A DNA stretch of 64,000 bases from Bacteroidales bacterium (GTDB lineage Bacteria; Bacteroidota; Bacteroidia; Bacteroidales; UBA932): positions 28,097 to 92,096 of the forward strand of contig JAGCVS010000016.1 in the NCBI GenBank assembly GCA_017962235.1, in the 5' to 3' direction. This document shows, piece after piece, positions 45,737 to 54,298 of this stretch (positions within the stretch are counted from its first letter, which is position 1; each line of letters starts with the position of its first letter). Made by a program: the position numbers and the translations under genes. A model generated the notes under the pieces. That model ran no database searches. It saw only the letters and a list, made by a program, of their open reading frames with translations, and was not told the DNA's origin.

Positions 45737-47725
45737 ATGAAAAGATTTGCTATAAGCATAATTATGGGACTGGCAATCGCCGGTCCCGTGGCTTTTTCTC
45801 AGGAGACATTCACCATTGATTCGGTGGCGGTGACGGCGGCGAGGGTGCCGGTGGCGCTGCATGCTAGTGCGCGGATGGTGACGCTGCTGGACAGTGCGGC
45901 GATTGCGGTGGCGCCGGTGCAGACGGTGAACGACCTGCTGAAGTATGCCGCAGGTGTGGATGTGCGGCAGCGCGGGGCATTCGGGATGCAGACCGACATC
46001 AGCATCCGCGGCGGCACATACAACCAGGTGGCGGTGCTGCTGAACGGCATCAACATAACCGACCCTCAGACTGGGCACAATTCCTTTGACATCCCGGTGA
46101 TTCTGAGCGACATAGACCATATCGAGGTTCTGGAAGGGCCGGCGGCTCGCGTATACGGCACGTCGGCGATGATGGGCGCCATAAACATCGTCACCAAGGG
46201 GCATGTGGCCGCTCCGGCCATGAGCGACATGGGTGATGCGGACCTCTCGGGCCGTATCTGGCCCAGAAGTCAGGAGCAACAACTTGTAAGCGTTTTTGCC
46301 AATCTTGAGGCAGGTTCATTCGGGTATTACAATGTTAACGGGAGCGGGGTATATTCCAACTGCCACAATTATCATACTCTTTCTTATCAGGTATCTAAGA
46401 GCAAGGGCTACAGCGTATGCGAGGCGGGCACTCCCAACACCGATTTTGAGGTCCTCAAATTGTTTTACAGCGGCGGGCACGAATGGTCAAAACGCAACCT
46501 GACCTGGCATGCCGGAATAAGCGGCAAATGGTTTGGCGCCGGCACTTTTTACAGCCCCAAGTACGACAATCAGTTCGAGGGCACCACCAAGGTGTTTATG
46601 GCTGTGAAGAGCGAGGGACGCGGCCTACTGCACTTTACCCCAACCCTTTACTGGAATCATGGCGAAGACGAGTTCCAGTTGTTCCGGGACGAGCCGGAAA
46701 AGTACCCCTATAACTATCACAAGACCGATGTGTTGGGAGCAAACCTCAACTGTTATGTGGATTCCAAACTGGGACGCACGGCGTTTGGAGCCGAGGCGAG
46801 GCACGAGGCCATCCGCAGCACCAATCTTGGCGAGCCGCTGGCAAAACCAAAGGGCGATTATGTGTGCGGACTTGCCCGCACGGCATATAACCTGTTTCTG
46901 GAGCACAATGTGAACATCGGCTGGTTCAGCGCTTCTGCCGGGGTCACCGCCGTATACAATACCGGCAACAACGAAGGCATCAAATTCTTCCCCGGCGCAG
47001 ATGTAAGCATCCGTCTAGGCGAAGGGGGACGCGCCTTTGCCTCCTGGAATTCCTCTTACCGGATGCCGACTTTCACCGACCTCTACTATTCTGTGGGCGG
47101 GCATCTGGCTGACCCCAATCTGAATTCGGAGAAGCTAAACGCTCTGGAAATGGGCTTTAAGTTCTCTGCCCGCGGATACAGACTTCTGGTTTCCGGTTTT
47201 GCCAGCAGAGGCTACGATCTGATTGACTGGATCAAGGACACCTCTGCCGGAGAAGACGCCCCCTGGACAAGCGTGAACCACGGCAGAATAGGTATGTCGG
47301 GCAAAAGGGCCATGGGGCAGCTCAACATCCCGGCGCTGATTGACCGCCCCGGTTTCTTTTTCCGCGACATTACAATGGATGTCCAGATGATTGATGAACC
47401 GGTGAAAACTCTTCCGGACAATTACCGCAGCATGTATTCTCTGGAATATATACGGGGAAAAGCATCCGTCCAGGCCAACTTTGACATCTGGAAGGGTCTG
47501 ACGGCCAACATTTCTTATGTCTACGTAGACCGCGCAACCAGTTCCGAGCTGATAAAGCCGTACCATCTGCTGGATGCGAAGCTGGACTATAACGGCATAT
47601 ATGTCCGGCTCAACAATCTGCTGAACCGGACATACTATGACTTTGGTGAAGTGCCCCAGCCGGGGCTCTGGTTCACCGCCGGAATAAAACTGACTATGTC
47701 AGGCGGCGGCCCGAAAGAGCGTTAG
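45737..47725 (+). CDS. TonB-dependent outer-membrane receptor (BtuB/CirA-like)
   Basis: 662 residues; signal peptide about 1-21 (GPVAFSQ). A TonB-box-like DSVAVTAARVP (about 28-38) is followed by the plug with DISIRGGTYNQVAVLLNGI and LEGPAARVYGTSAMMGAINIVTK, then a beta-barrel ending in WFTAGIKLTM. It has no CarboxypepD domain and no SusD partner, so it belongs to the cobalamin/siderophore-receptor type rather than SusC. The substrate is unknown; no cobalamin riboswitch is visible in the short 14-base gap after guaA. The stop overlaps the convergent isomerase gene by 4 bases. Confidence 0.85.
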   Translation: MKRFAISIIMGLAIAGPVAFSQETFTIDSVAVTAARVPVALHASARMVTLLDSAAIAVAPVQTVNDLLKYAAGVDVRQRGAFGMQTDISIRGGTYNQVAVLLNGINITDPQTGHNSFDIPVILSDIDHIEVLEGPAARVYGTSAMMGAINIVTKGHVAAPAMSDMGDADLSGRIWPRSQEQQLVSVFANLEAGSFGYYNVNGSGVYSNCHNYHTLSYQVSKSKGYSVCEAGTPNTDFEVLKLFYSGGHEWSKRNLTWHAGISGKWFGAGTFYSPKYDNQFEGTTKVFMAVKSEGRGLLHFTPTLYWNHGEDEFQLFRDEPEKYPYNYHKTDVLGANLNCYVDSKLGRTAFGAEARHEAIRSTNLGEPLAKPKGDYVCGLARTAYNLFLEHNVNIGWFSASAGVTAVYNTGNNEGIKFFPGADVSIRLGEGGRAFASWNSSYRMPTFTDLYYSVGGHLADPNLNSEKLNALEMGFKFSARGYRLLVSGFASRGYDLIDWIKDTSAGEDAPWTSVNHGRIGMSGKRAMGQLNIPALIDRPGFFFRDITMDVQMIDEPVKTLPDNYRSMYSLEYIRGKASVQANFDIWKGLTANISYVYVDRATSSELIKPYHLLDAKLDYNGIYVRLNNLLNRTYYDFGEVPQPGLWFTAGIKLTMSGGGPKER

Positions 47726-48630
47726 GCCTCGTTCCACTGTTTTTTTATCAACTCTACAGCGGCGGGAATCGCCACTGCAGGGTCGCCTATGTTGCCGCAC
47801 TCCAGGCTGATGTACTTGTTGTAACCCATCTCCTTGAGAGCGTGGAAGCCGTCTATGTAGTTGTCGGCCTCGCCGTCCTCACCAGGGTTGCAACGGTTCA
47901 GGCGGCTGGCGATGTGGATGTGCTGCAGGTACTTGGTACCGGCGGACATCAGGGCAGCGTAATCGCTGGTTTCCTCTTTCATGTGCCAGAAGTCGCCCAT
48001 ACACTTCACGCCGGGGCTCTGCGAATCGCGGCAGATGGCTGCAGCGGCGGATACCAGACGCAGGTAGAAGCACTCGGCGCGGTTCAGCGGCTCCAGAATC
48101 ACGTATGTACCGTGTTCGAGGGCAAATGTACCCAGATTGTGGAGTTGTTCGCACAGATAGTCGTAAGTCTCCTGGTTGTTGGGCTTGCAGGGTTCCTGAC
48201 GGGAGAAAGCAGGCACCATGATCACGCCGGTAGAGCCGATGGCTCCGGCTGCCTCCACAATGCGGCGCATGCTGGTGTCAAAGGCCTCTTTCTGAACCGG
48301 GTCATCGGCCAGGATAAAGCCTTCAAAGCCTGCGCAGATGGCGGACACCTTGATGTTGCGGCCTTCCAGAGCCTTTGCCAGATCGTCATACTGGTTTACC
48401 AGTTCCCATCCGCCCGGCTCGAAACCGGTCACGCCCAGGGATTCGCAATAGTCCAGCTTCTCTGCATAGGTCTCTCCCAAAGCCTTGCCGCTCTGCAGCG
48501 ATACATTGAGCACTGCACCGTTATCAACGGCCGTTTTCTTGGGTGTGCAGGAAGTGAGTATTGAAGGACCGCCAAGAGCCACTGCTGCAGCTCCTGCGAG
48601 GGATGTCTTGAAGAAATCTTTCCTATTCAT
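47722..48630 (-). CDS. Exported sugar phosphate isomerase/epimerase-like TIM-barrel protein
   Basis: 302 residues. The start MNRKDFFKTSLAGAAAVALGG resembles a Tat signal but with RK instead of twin arginine; it is followed by LTSC, which could be a lipobox. The body is an AP-endonuclease-2 type barrel (about 45-300): LDYCESLGVTGFEPGGW, YVILEPLNR with the metal glutamate, VKCMGDFWHM, and the late YISLECG. Family members isomerise or epimerise sugars with a divalent metal; some act as lyases on 3-keto-sugars. It follows the exported oxidoreductase by 9 bases on the same transcript, so I infer a joint periplasmic reaction. Confidence 0.8.
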   Translation of the reverse strand: MNRKDFFKTSLAGAAAVALGGPSILTSCTPKKTAVDNGAVLNVSLQSGKALGETYAEKLDYCESLGVTGFEPGGWELVNQYDDLAKALEGRNIKVSAICAGFEGFILADDPVQKEAFDTSMRRIVEAAGAIGSTGVIMVPAFSRQEPCKPNNQETYDYLCEQLHNLGTFALEHGTYVILEPLNRAECFYLRLVSAAAAICRDSQSPGVKCMGDFWHMKEETSDYAALMSAGTKYLQHIHIASRLNRCNPGEDGEADNYIDGFHALKEMGYNKYISLECGNIGDPAVAIPAAVELIKKQWNEA

Positions 48631-48639
48631 AGTGATGTG

Positions 48640-50004
48640 TTATTTGCGTGCCTCGCCGGGAACGGGAATTACGGGTTTCTGTACAGCATCCAGGCGGCCC
48701 AGCGAGAGTGCATCCATATCTGCGGGGAGATAATCCATGTCAGAAGCCATGATCTCGTCCCAAAGGATGGTCTTGCCTGTGTAGGCAGCCTCGCGGCCCA
48801 TCACGCCTGCCAGAGTGGACATTGCAGTCTCGGTAGCCTGATCCAGCATCTCGCCCTTGCGGATGTGGTTGATGAGGTCCACGTGCTCCAGTACGTACGG
48901 GTCGGTCTGCTTGTGTGCAGCCTGCTCTGCTGAACGGTCAAACTGCCACAGAACCTCGCCCTTGTTGTTGCGGATAGTATCGTCTATTGTGTTCCAGTAA
49001 CCCTTGGTTCCGCGTACGTATTCGCTCACGTTGTTGGCACAACCGTCTATCTGACGGCTCATGGAGTGCAGATGCACGCCGTTTTCAAACTCAAAATCGA
49101 TGCTGAAGTTGTCGTACTGGTCGCCGGTCACACGCCTCTGGCGGCTGCCGAAGCCGGTGGCCTTAATGGGGTGCGAACCCGTCATCCACATGAACACATC
49201 GATATTATGCACGTGCTGTTCCACGATATGGTCGCCTGAGAGGAACTTCCAGTTGACCCAGTCGCGGATTGCCCATTCCATGTCGCTCCAGCCCTTCTCA
49301 CGCTCGCGGTACCACAGCATGCCCTGATTCCAATATACGTTACCGCCGGTGATCTCGCCAATCATGCCGTCCTGGATAAGCTTGAACGCCTCCACGTAAC
49401 TGCGTTCGTGATGACGCTGGGTACCGGTCACAACCGCCAGCTTCTTGGCCTGAGCCTGCTTTGCAGCGGCGATGATGGTGCGGCAGCCCTTTGCATCCAC
49501 GGCTACCGGCTTCTCAAGGAATGCATGTACGCCCTTGGAAACGGCATACTGGAAATGATAGGGACGGAAAAGCGGAGGAGTGGTGAGAATCACTACATCC
49601 ACGCCGCTGTCAATGACCTTCTTGTATGCGTCAAATCCCACGAACTTCTGGACGCCCGATACATCGTAGCCCCATTCGGTAAGATTCGATATAGCTTCTT
49701 CTATGCGGTCTTCAAACACATCGCCAAAGGCGGTGAATTTAACGCCGGCGGCAGCCTGAAGCATGTTTGCAGCAGCGCCTGTACCGCGTCCGCCGCAACC
49801 GATCAGACCGGCCTTGAGCTCGCGGCCGTCATCGGCCTTGTCGTCCAGAGAAGGGAGATAATACTCTTCAGGGCTGCGCAGGGGCATAACCTTGGGAGTC
49901 TTTGAGCCGGTGCATGAAGAAAGCAGCGGGGTGGATGCCAGCAGGGCGCTCCCGCCGAGGGCTGCGGTGCATCCGAAAAAGTCACGTCTTGAAATCTTGC
50001 TCAT
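48640..50004 (-). CDS. Tat-exported Gfo/Idh/MocA oxidoreductase (GH109-like)
   Basis: 454 residues. Twin-arginine signal SRRDFFGCTAALGGSALLAS (RR at 6-7), then a possible lipobox LLSSC. The Rossmann domain has AGLIGCGGRGTGAAANML (about 65-82) and the conserved EKPVA in VHAFLEKPVAVDAKG. The C-terminal domain has DWVNWKFLSGDHIVEQHVHNIDVFMW, with the histidines typical of exported members and of GH109. Folded export by Tat fits a protein that carries a bound NAD. GH109 enzymes oxidise a sugar transiently to break an alpha-GalNAc bond; related exported proteins make 3-keto-glycosides. It sits 12 bases after the cytochrome-fusion gene. Confidence 0.87.
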   Translation of the reverse strand: MSKISRRDFFGCTAALGGSALLASTPLLSSCTGSKTPKVMPLRSPEEYYLPSLDDKADDGRELKAGLIGCGGRGTGAAANMLQAAAGVKFTAFGDVFEDRIEEAISNLTEWGYDVSGVQKFVGFDAYKKVIDSGVDVVILTTPPLFRPYHFQYAVSKGVHAFLEKPVAVDAKGCRTIIAAAKQAQAKKLAVVTGTQRHHERSYVEAFKLIQDGMIGEITGGNVYWNQGMLWYREREKGWSDMEWAIRDWVNWKFLSGDHIVEQHVHNIDVFMWMTGSHPIKATGFGSRQRRVTGDQYDNFSIDFEFENGVHLHSMSRQIDGCANNVSEYVRGTKGYWNTIDDTIRNNKGEVLWQFDRSAEQAAHKQTDPYVLEHVDLINHIRKGEMLDQATETAMSTLAGVMGREAAYTGKTILWDEIMASDMDYLPADMDALSLGRLDAVQKPVIPVPGEARK

Positions 50005-50016
50005 AAGTGTATCTAT

Positions 50017-51540
50017 TTATTGTTTTATTTCTTCAGGTACTTCGCACACCACGCGGAAGCCGATACCCTTGATATCGGAATACCACCAGATGCTCTTGGG
50101 TATCTGCGGGTCGGTGTGCAGCCATGCATCGTGCTCCGTATGGGCGCGGGCGGCGCAGCGCACATCTGCGGCATCGGAGAGGTAATAACCTCCGCGCACC
50201 ACATATTCGCTGCCGGTTGCGGGGCCCTTGGGATTCACGGCGCCATCTTCCATCATGCTGTAGGCATCCTCTGCATACCAGTCGGAACAGTATTCCATAA
50301 CGTTGCCCAGCATATTCTTGAGGCCGAACGGGTTAGCCTGCATATCCTGCGGCAGGGCGGTGCGGTTGCGGCTGTTGGCAGCATACACCACGTTGCTTGA
50401 GATAACTGCAGTATCTATGCCGAACAGCTTGTTCTTGAATGTCTGTTCGGAGAACTTCTTGGGGTTGCCTTCAAAGAAATATGGAGACGATGTGCCGCCG
50501 CGGGCAGCGTATTCCCACTCTGCCTCGGTGGGCAGGCGGTAGGTGCGCCCCGTCTTCAGGCTCAGCCATTGGCAGAAGGTCTCCGCGCCGTAGTGAGTCA
50601 TGGTAATGGCAGGACGGTCGCCCTTGCCCCAGCCCTGATCAGGCGCGCCGTAGGGGGCAGTGGGACCGCTCACGGCATCGATATCTTCACGCGTATTGTT
50701 CGCATAAATCTTCTCCGGGGAAGTACGGCCGGGCGACTGGGTCTCCAGGAAGAATGCCCAGTACTGGGTCCATGTAACCTCAACCTCAGACATGAAGAAA
50801 TCAGAAACTGTGACTTTGCGAACCGGACCTTCGTCCGCCTTGTGGAAAGGCTCCTTGTCCGGCGAGCCCATCTCAAAGGTGCCGCCGGGAACGGCAATCA
50901 TGTTTATGGAGCATACTGTGCCGGGGACGGTCTCCGTATAATTCTCGAATGCGGTTACATTGGCTGCTTCTGCGTAAGGCTCAAAGTCCGGCATGCTGTC
51001 GTCAACACCGGCCAGGATGTGTCCGTGCTGATAGTTGGGGTTGAAGTGACCGGCATCCAGATGGCAGTTGATGCACTGCAGGTTATAATCCTTCTCATGC
51101 TCCTCGTAATAGAGGTGGCTGATAACTGCATCGTCTGTAACGCCCTCCGGGAACAGGTCCTGATGGCACTTCTTGCAGGAGGAGTTGAACACGATCTTTG
51201 TGGCATAGTCCAACTCCCGCTTTGCCTCCCAGTTTATCTTGCTTTTGTTCTTGAAGATGTAGCTGAACAGGTCTTTGGTTCCCATCCTGGCCTTGGCCAT
51301 GAAGTGCTCAGAGGGAGTCCCTGCGGGGAGGTGGCAGGCCGCGCAGTCAGTCACGGTGCCACTCTCGTTGCGGTAATGCATTGAGAGCATCCACAGCGAA
51401 TCTGCCTGCGTGTGCACGTGGCACGACATGCAACTCTCGTTGGATGAACTCTTTACATAGAACGAGTTGAGAAATATCATCAGGGCGAACCCGAGCACGA
51501 ATCCGCCGAGCGTGAACCAGACTGTTTTCCTGTTGCGCAT
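50017..51540 (-). CDS. Fusion of a tetraheme NapC/NirT-type cytochrome and an FGE-fold domain
   Basis: 507 residues. A membrane anchor (about 7-29) is followed by four CxxCH heme sites at 37-41, 66-70, 122-126 and 156-160, the layout of NapC/NrfH quinol dehydrogenases. Residues about 212-500 are a formylglycine-generating-enzyme (SUMF1) fold: MIAVPGGTFEMGSP, RLPTEAEWEYAARGG, MLGNVMEYCSDWY and YVVRGGYYLSDAADVRCAAR. The region that holds the two catalytic cysteines in true FGE reads YYLSDAADV, without them, so this domain is probably structural or binding. The gene sits 36 bases after a GH78 gene and before the two exported sugar-oxidation proteins. I infer that it moves electrons between them and the menaquinone pool. 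Confidence 0.86.
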   Translation of the reverse strand: MRNRKTVWFTLGGFVLGFALMIFLNSFYVKSSSNESCMSCHVHTQADSLWMLSMHYRNESGTVTDCAACHLPAGTPSEHFMAKARMGTKDLFSYIFKNKSKINWEAKRELDYATKIVFNSSCKKCHQDLFPEGVTDDAVISHLYYEEHEKDYNLQCINCHLDAGHFNPNYQHGHILAGVDDSMPDFEPYAEAANVTAFENYTETVPGTVCSINMIAVPGGTFEMGSPDKEPFHKADEGPVRKVTVSDFFMSEVEVTWTQYWAFFLETQSPGRTSPEKIYANNTREDIDAVSGPTAPYGAPDQGWGKGDRPAITMTHYGAETFCQWLSLKTGRTYRLPTEAEWEYAARGGTSSPYFFEGNPKKFSEQTFKNKLFGIDTAVISSNVVYAANSRNRTALPQDMQANPFGLKNMLGNVMEYCSDWYAEDAYSMMEDGAVNPKGPATGSEYVVRGGYYLSDAADVRCAARAHTEHDAWLHTDPQIPKSIWWYSDIKGIGFRVVCEVPEEIKQ

Positions 51541-51576
51541 ATTCGTGCAAATTTACCAAACAAAATGGATATTTCG

Positions 51577-54195
51577 CTACATTTCGCTTGAAAAAACATG
51601 ATGTCCGCTGCCGACCTCGTGGCGGGTATAACCGCCGGCATCAGGGACATACACCTCCGCCGTGGTATTGAACGGAACATCCACCTCCAGCGTGAAGATA
51701 TTACCCTCTAATTTCCAGGAAGATACAGCCCATCCATAGGGAGTGTTTTCCTCTGCTTTCATGTGGGTGAAGCCGCCGCCCGGATGGGGCTTTATGCATA
51801 TCTTCTTGAAGCCGGGCGCAGCCTCTTTCAAACCCGCCGCCTCGCGGTAGAGCCAGTCGCCGATAGAACCGTAGGAATAGTGGTTGAAAGAGTTCATGCC
51901 GTTGTCCGGGATGGTACCGTCCGGCATCATGGAGTTCCAGCGCTCCCAGATAGTGGTGGCGCCCATGGTCACGGGATAGAGCCACCCAGGGTACTGCTCG
52001 CGCAGCAGAAGCTTGTATGCCAGATCGTTCAGGCCGTTCTGGGTGAGAGCATTGGAGATATGGGGCGTTCCCAGGAAGCCGGTGGTCACATGACCGTAGC
52101 GTTCCACAGCCTCCCTGAGGTGAGATGCCAGCATGGGACGCATCTCTTCCGGCACCATATCGTATGTGAGTGCCAGCACGTATGCTGTCTGGGTGTGGGA
52201 TACCAGATGCCCGTCCGGGGTCACGTATGCGTTGCAGAAGGCCTCGCGCGCCTTCGCTGCGATGTCGCGGTAATATGCTTCGTCCTCTGCCTTTCCAAGC
52301 ACCTTTGCGGCGTTGGCCATAATGGTGGCGGAGTTGGCAAAGTGGCACTGCTGTGTGAGCGGCGTATAGGTTATGGCCGATGCGCCCGCCACGTCGTTGT
52401 CAACGGTGTACGAAAGCCAGTCGCCATAATGCCAGCCGGTGTTCCAGAGACAGCTCTCGCCGGCAGCCTTCACAATGTAATCCACCCAGCGTTTCATGCT
52501 GGCATACTGGTCTTCCAGCACCTGCGGGTCACCGTACGCCATATAGAGGGTCCAGGGGATGATTGTTGCGGCATCGGCCCAGCCAACATGGCCGGCACCC
52601 ACCAGTCCGTGCACCATGGGAACGATGTCGGTCACCTGACCGTCGGGCAACTGGTCAAAGGCCAGATCCTTGAGCCACTTGGAGTAAAAGGCGTAAGTGG
52701 CGCGGTTGAAGGTGGCGGTACGGGCAAAGAACTCCGCGTCGCCCGTCCAGCCAAGACGCTCGTCCCGCTGGGGGCAGTCTGTGGGGATATCCACAAAGTT
52801 GCCGCGCAAACCCCACTGTATGTTGCTCTGGAGCTGGTTCACCATCTCGTTGGAGCATGTAAAGCTGCCGGTGGCGTCCAGGTCGGAATACCGCACCTCC
52901 GCCACAATGTCGTCCAGATCTATTTCATCCTGCGGAATGCCCTCCAGTTTGATGTAGCGGAAGCCATAGAAAGTAAAGCGGGTGGTAAAATCATGCTTGT
53001 TGCCATCGCAGATATACTTGCTCTGAGCCTTTGCACTGCGCAGGTTGTGGGTGTAGAAATTGCCCTTCTCGTCCAGGACCTCGGCGTGACAAACGGTGAT
53101 TTCCTGCCCCGGTTTCCCCTTGTAGGTGATCACTTCGCTGCCCACCAGGTTCTGGCCAAAATCTATCACCAGCTCCCCTTTCGGGGTCATTATCAGTTCC
53201 TTTGCAGGCATAATCTCGTGTGCGAGTACCGGTTCGCAGGTCTGCGGGGCCAGGTTGTCATAGCCGTAGTCCAACGTGGTCACCGGCTGCCATGCAGAGG
53301 CATCGAAAGCCGCGGTGCTCCACCCCTCTATCGCCTTGCGGGCGTCAAAGGTCTCGCCGTCGTATATCTCACTGTGCAGCACGCCGCCGGTGTAGGCCTT
53401 CCAATCGCCGTCGGTGGTTACAATCTCCTGAGTGCCATCCTTATAAGTAATCACTATCTGCCCCAGGAAAGCCATTTTATCGCCCTTGAAGTTTATCTTG
53501 TACATCTTAGGATCGCTCCAGCCCATGTTGCTCAGGTGCCAGCCGCGAGCCAGTTCTGCCCCCACGGCGTTCTCCCCGCGCTTAAGCATATGAGTGACAT
53601 CGTATGTCTGATAAATCAGATGATGGTTGTAGCTGGTATATCCGGGGGCCATATAGGCGATGCCCACCTTGGCGCCGTTGATAAAAGCTTCGTATACGCC
53701 ATGGGCAGTGAAATATGCTACCGCGCTCTTTACGGGCTTCTTCACAGTGAAGACACCGCGCACCAGAGGGCTGGCTTCGGTCATCTGAGGTGCTATCCAC
53801 TGCGCCTTCCAGTCTTCCTTTGGCAGACCCGTCACAAACTGCGATTTCTGACTCCAGCGGCCGGGTTTGCCCGCCGCATCCCACACGCGAACCTGCCAGG
53901 TATAACCCGATGCCGGCGCTAACTCCTTCCCGGCGTATTTCACTGCCACAGAATTGTCAGAGGCCACTTTACCGGTGTTCCAGACCGTGCTGCCGTCAAT
54001 GTCGAACACCTTGATTTCGTATGCGCTCTGGACATCGTCCTGTTTGTCGCTCACAGCAATCCAGCTGAAGGTGGGGTTGCCCAGCACGCCCGCCGGCGCC
54101 GTCATGTGATTGACTTTCATGGATATTACATCAACCTTTGCCGCTGCGGGGAGGGCCGTCGCCAGAAGCGCGATAACGAGGAGTCTTTTTATCAT
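51577..54195 (-). CDS. GH78 alpha-L-rhamnosidase (second copy), periplasmic
   Basis: 872 residues with a cleavable signal peptide (about 1-19, ALPAAAK) and no lipobox. Order of parts: fibronectin-like N-terminal domain, carbohydrate-binding beta domain (GWHLSNMGW), the helical barrel with DCPQRDERLGWTGDAEFFART (keeping the acidic residues of the GH78 pocket), and a C-terminal sandwich. It is only distantly similar to the GH78 of the first locus, so they are not recent duplicates. It is the promoter-proximal gene of the redox cluster, with two AAACGTTT palindromes upstream. It would free rhamnose or expose the aglycone for the oxidoreductase. Confidence 0.88.
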   Translation of the reverse strand: MIKRLLVIALLATALPAAAKVDVISMKVNHMTAPAGVLGNPTFSWIAVSDKQDDVQSAYEIKVFDIDGSTVWNTGKVASDNSVAVKYAGKELAPASGYTWQVRVWDAAGKPGRWSQKSQFVTGLPKEDWKAQWIAPQMTEASPLVRGVFTVKKPVKSAVAYFTAHGVYEAFINGAKVGIAYMAPGYTSYNHHLIYQTYDVTHMLKRGENAVGAELARGWHLSNMGWSDPKMYKINFKGDKMAFLGQIVITYKDGTQEIVTTDGDWKAYTGGVLHSEIYDGETFDARKAIEGWSTAAFDASAWQPVTTLDYGYDNLAPQTCEPVLAHEIMPAKELIMTPKGELVIDFGQNLVGSEVITYKGKPGQEITVCHAEVLDEKGNFYTHNLRSAKAQSKYICDGNKHDFTTRFTFYGFRYIKLEGIPQDEIDLDDIVAEVRYSDLDATGSFTCSNEMVNQLQSNIQWGLRGNFVDIPTDCPQRDERLGWTGDAEFFARTATFNRATYAFYSKWLKDLAFDQLPDGQVTDIVPMVHGLVGAGHVGWADAATIIPWTLYMAYGDPQVLEDQYASMKRWVDYIVKAAGESCLWNTGWHYGDWLSYTVDNDVAGASAITYTPLTQQCHFANSATIMANAAKVLGKAEDEAYYRDIAAKAREAFCNAYVTPDGHLVSHTQTAYVLALTYDMVPEEMRPMLASHLREAVERYGHVTTGFLGTPHISNALTQNGLNDLAYKLLLREQYPGWLYPVTMGATTIWERWNSMMPDGTIPDNGMNSFNHYSYGSIGDWLYREAAGLKEAAPGFKKICIKPHPGGGFTHMKAEENTPYGWAVSSWKLEGNIFTLEVDVPFNTTAEVYVPDAGGYTRHEVGSGHHVFSSEM

Positions 54196-54219
54196 AATTG
54201 CGTCTATTTTTCCGTTTTC

Positions 54220-54237
54220 AAACGTTTAAAAACGTTT
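54220..54237. promoter_or_regulatory. Two AAACGTTT palindromes one helical turn apart
   Basis: AAACGTTT at 54220-54227 and again at 54230-54237, with a 10-base period. Each is a perfect palindrome with a central CG, the kind of core bound by LacI/GalR or GntR proteins. They lie between a minus-strand -7 box (54245-54252) and the start of the GH78 gene, the same geometry as the lacI operator, but with a different sequence. Control by a second, unlinked repressor is likely. Confidence 0.65.
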
Positions 54238-54244
54238 ATACCGA

Positions 54245-54252
54245 CAAATTTA
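54245..54252 (-). promoter_or_regulatory. -7 box of the GH78/redox cluster
   Basis: TAAATTTG on the minus strand, matching TAnnTTTG. The transcription start would fall at the edge of the AAACGTTT repeats. Confidence 0.52.
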
Positions 54253-54264
54253 ACAAGAAATAGA

Positions 54265-54272
54265 TAACTTTG
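54265..54272 (+). promoter_or_regulatory. -7 box of the proline operon
   Basis: TAACTTTG matches TAnnTTTG and lies 26 bases before the proC start at 54299. The -33 element is not clear. Confidence 0.55.
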
Positions 54273-54298
54273 CGGTAAGAACCAACGAATCTTCTGCC

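Noticed and set aside
51548..51555. Separate promoter (TAAATTTG on the minus strand) for the cytochrome-FGE gene
   Set aside because: It would start transcription almost at the start codon and lacks a -33 element, so cotranscription with the upstream GH78 gene is more likely.
51763..53922. A 719-codon open frame on the plus strand, antisense to the GH78 gene
   Set aside because: It has no signal, motif or domain. It is a shadow caused by the codon bias of the real gene on the other strand, which carries clear GH78 motifs.
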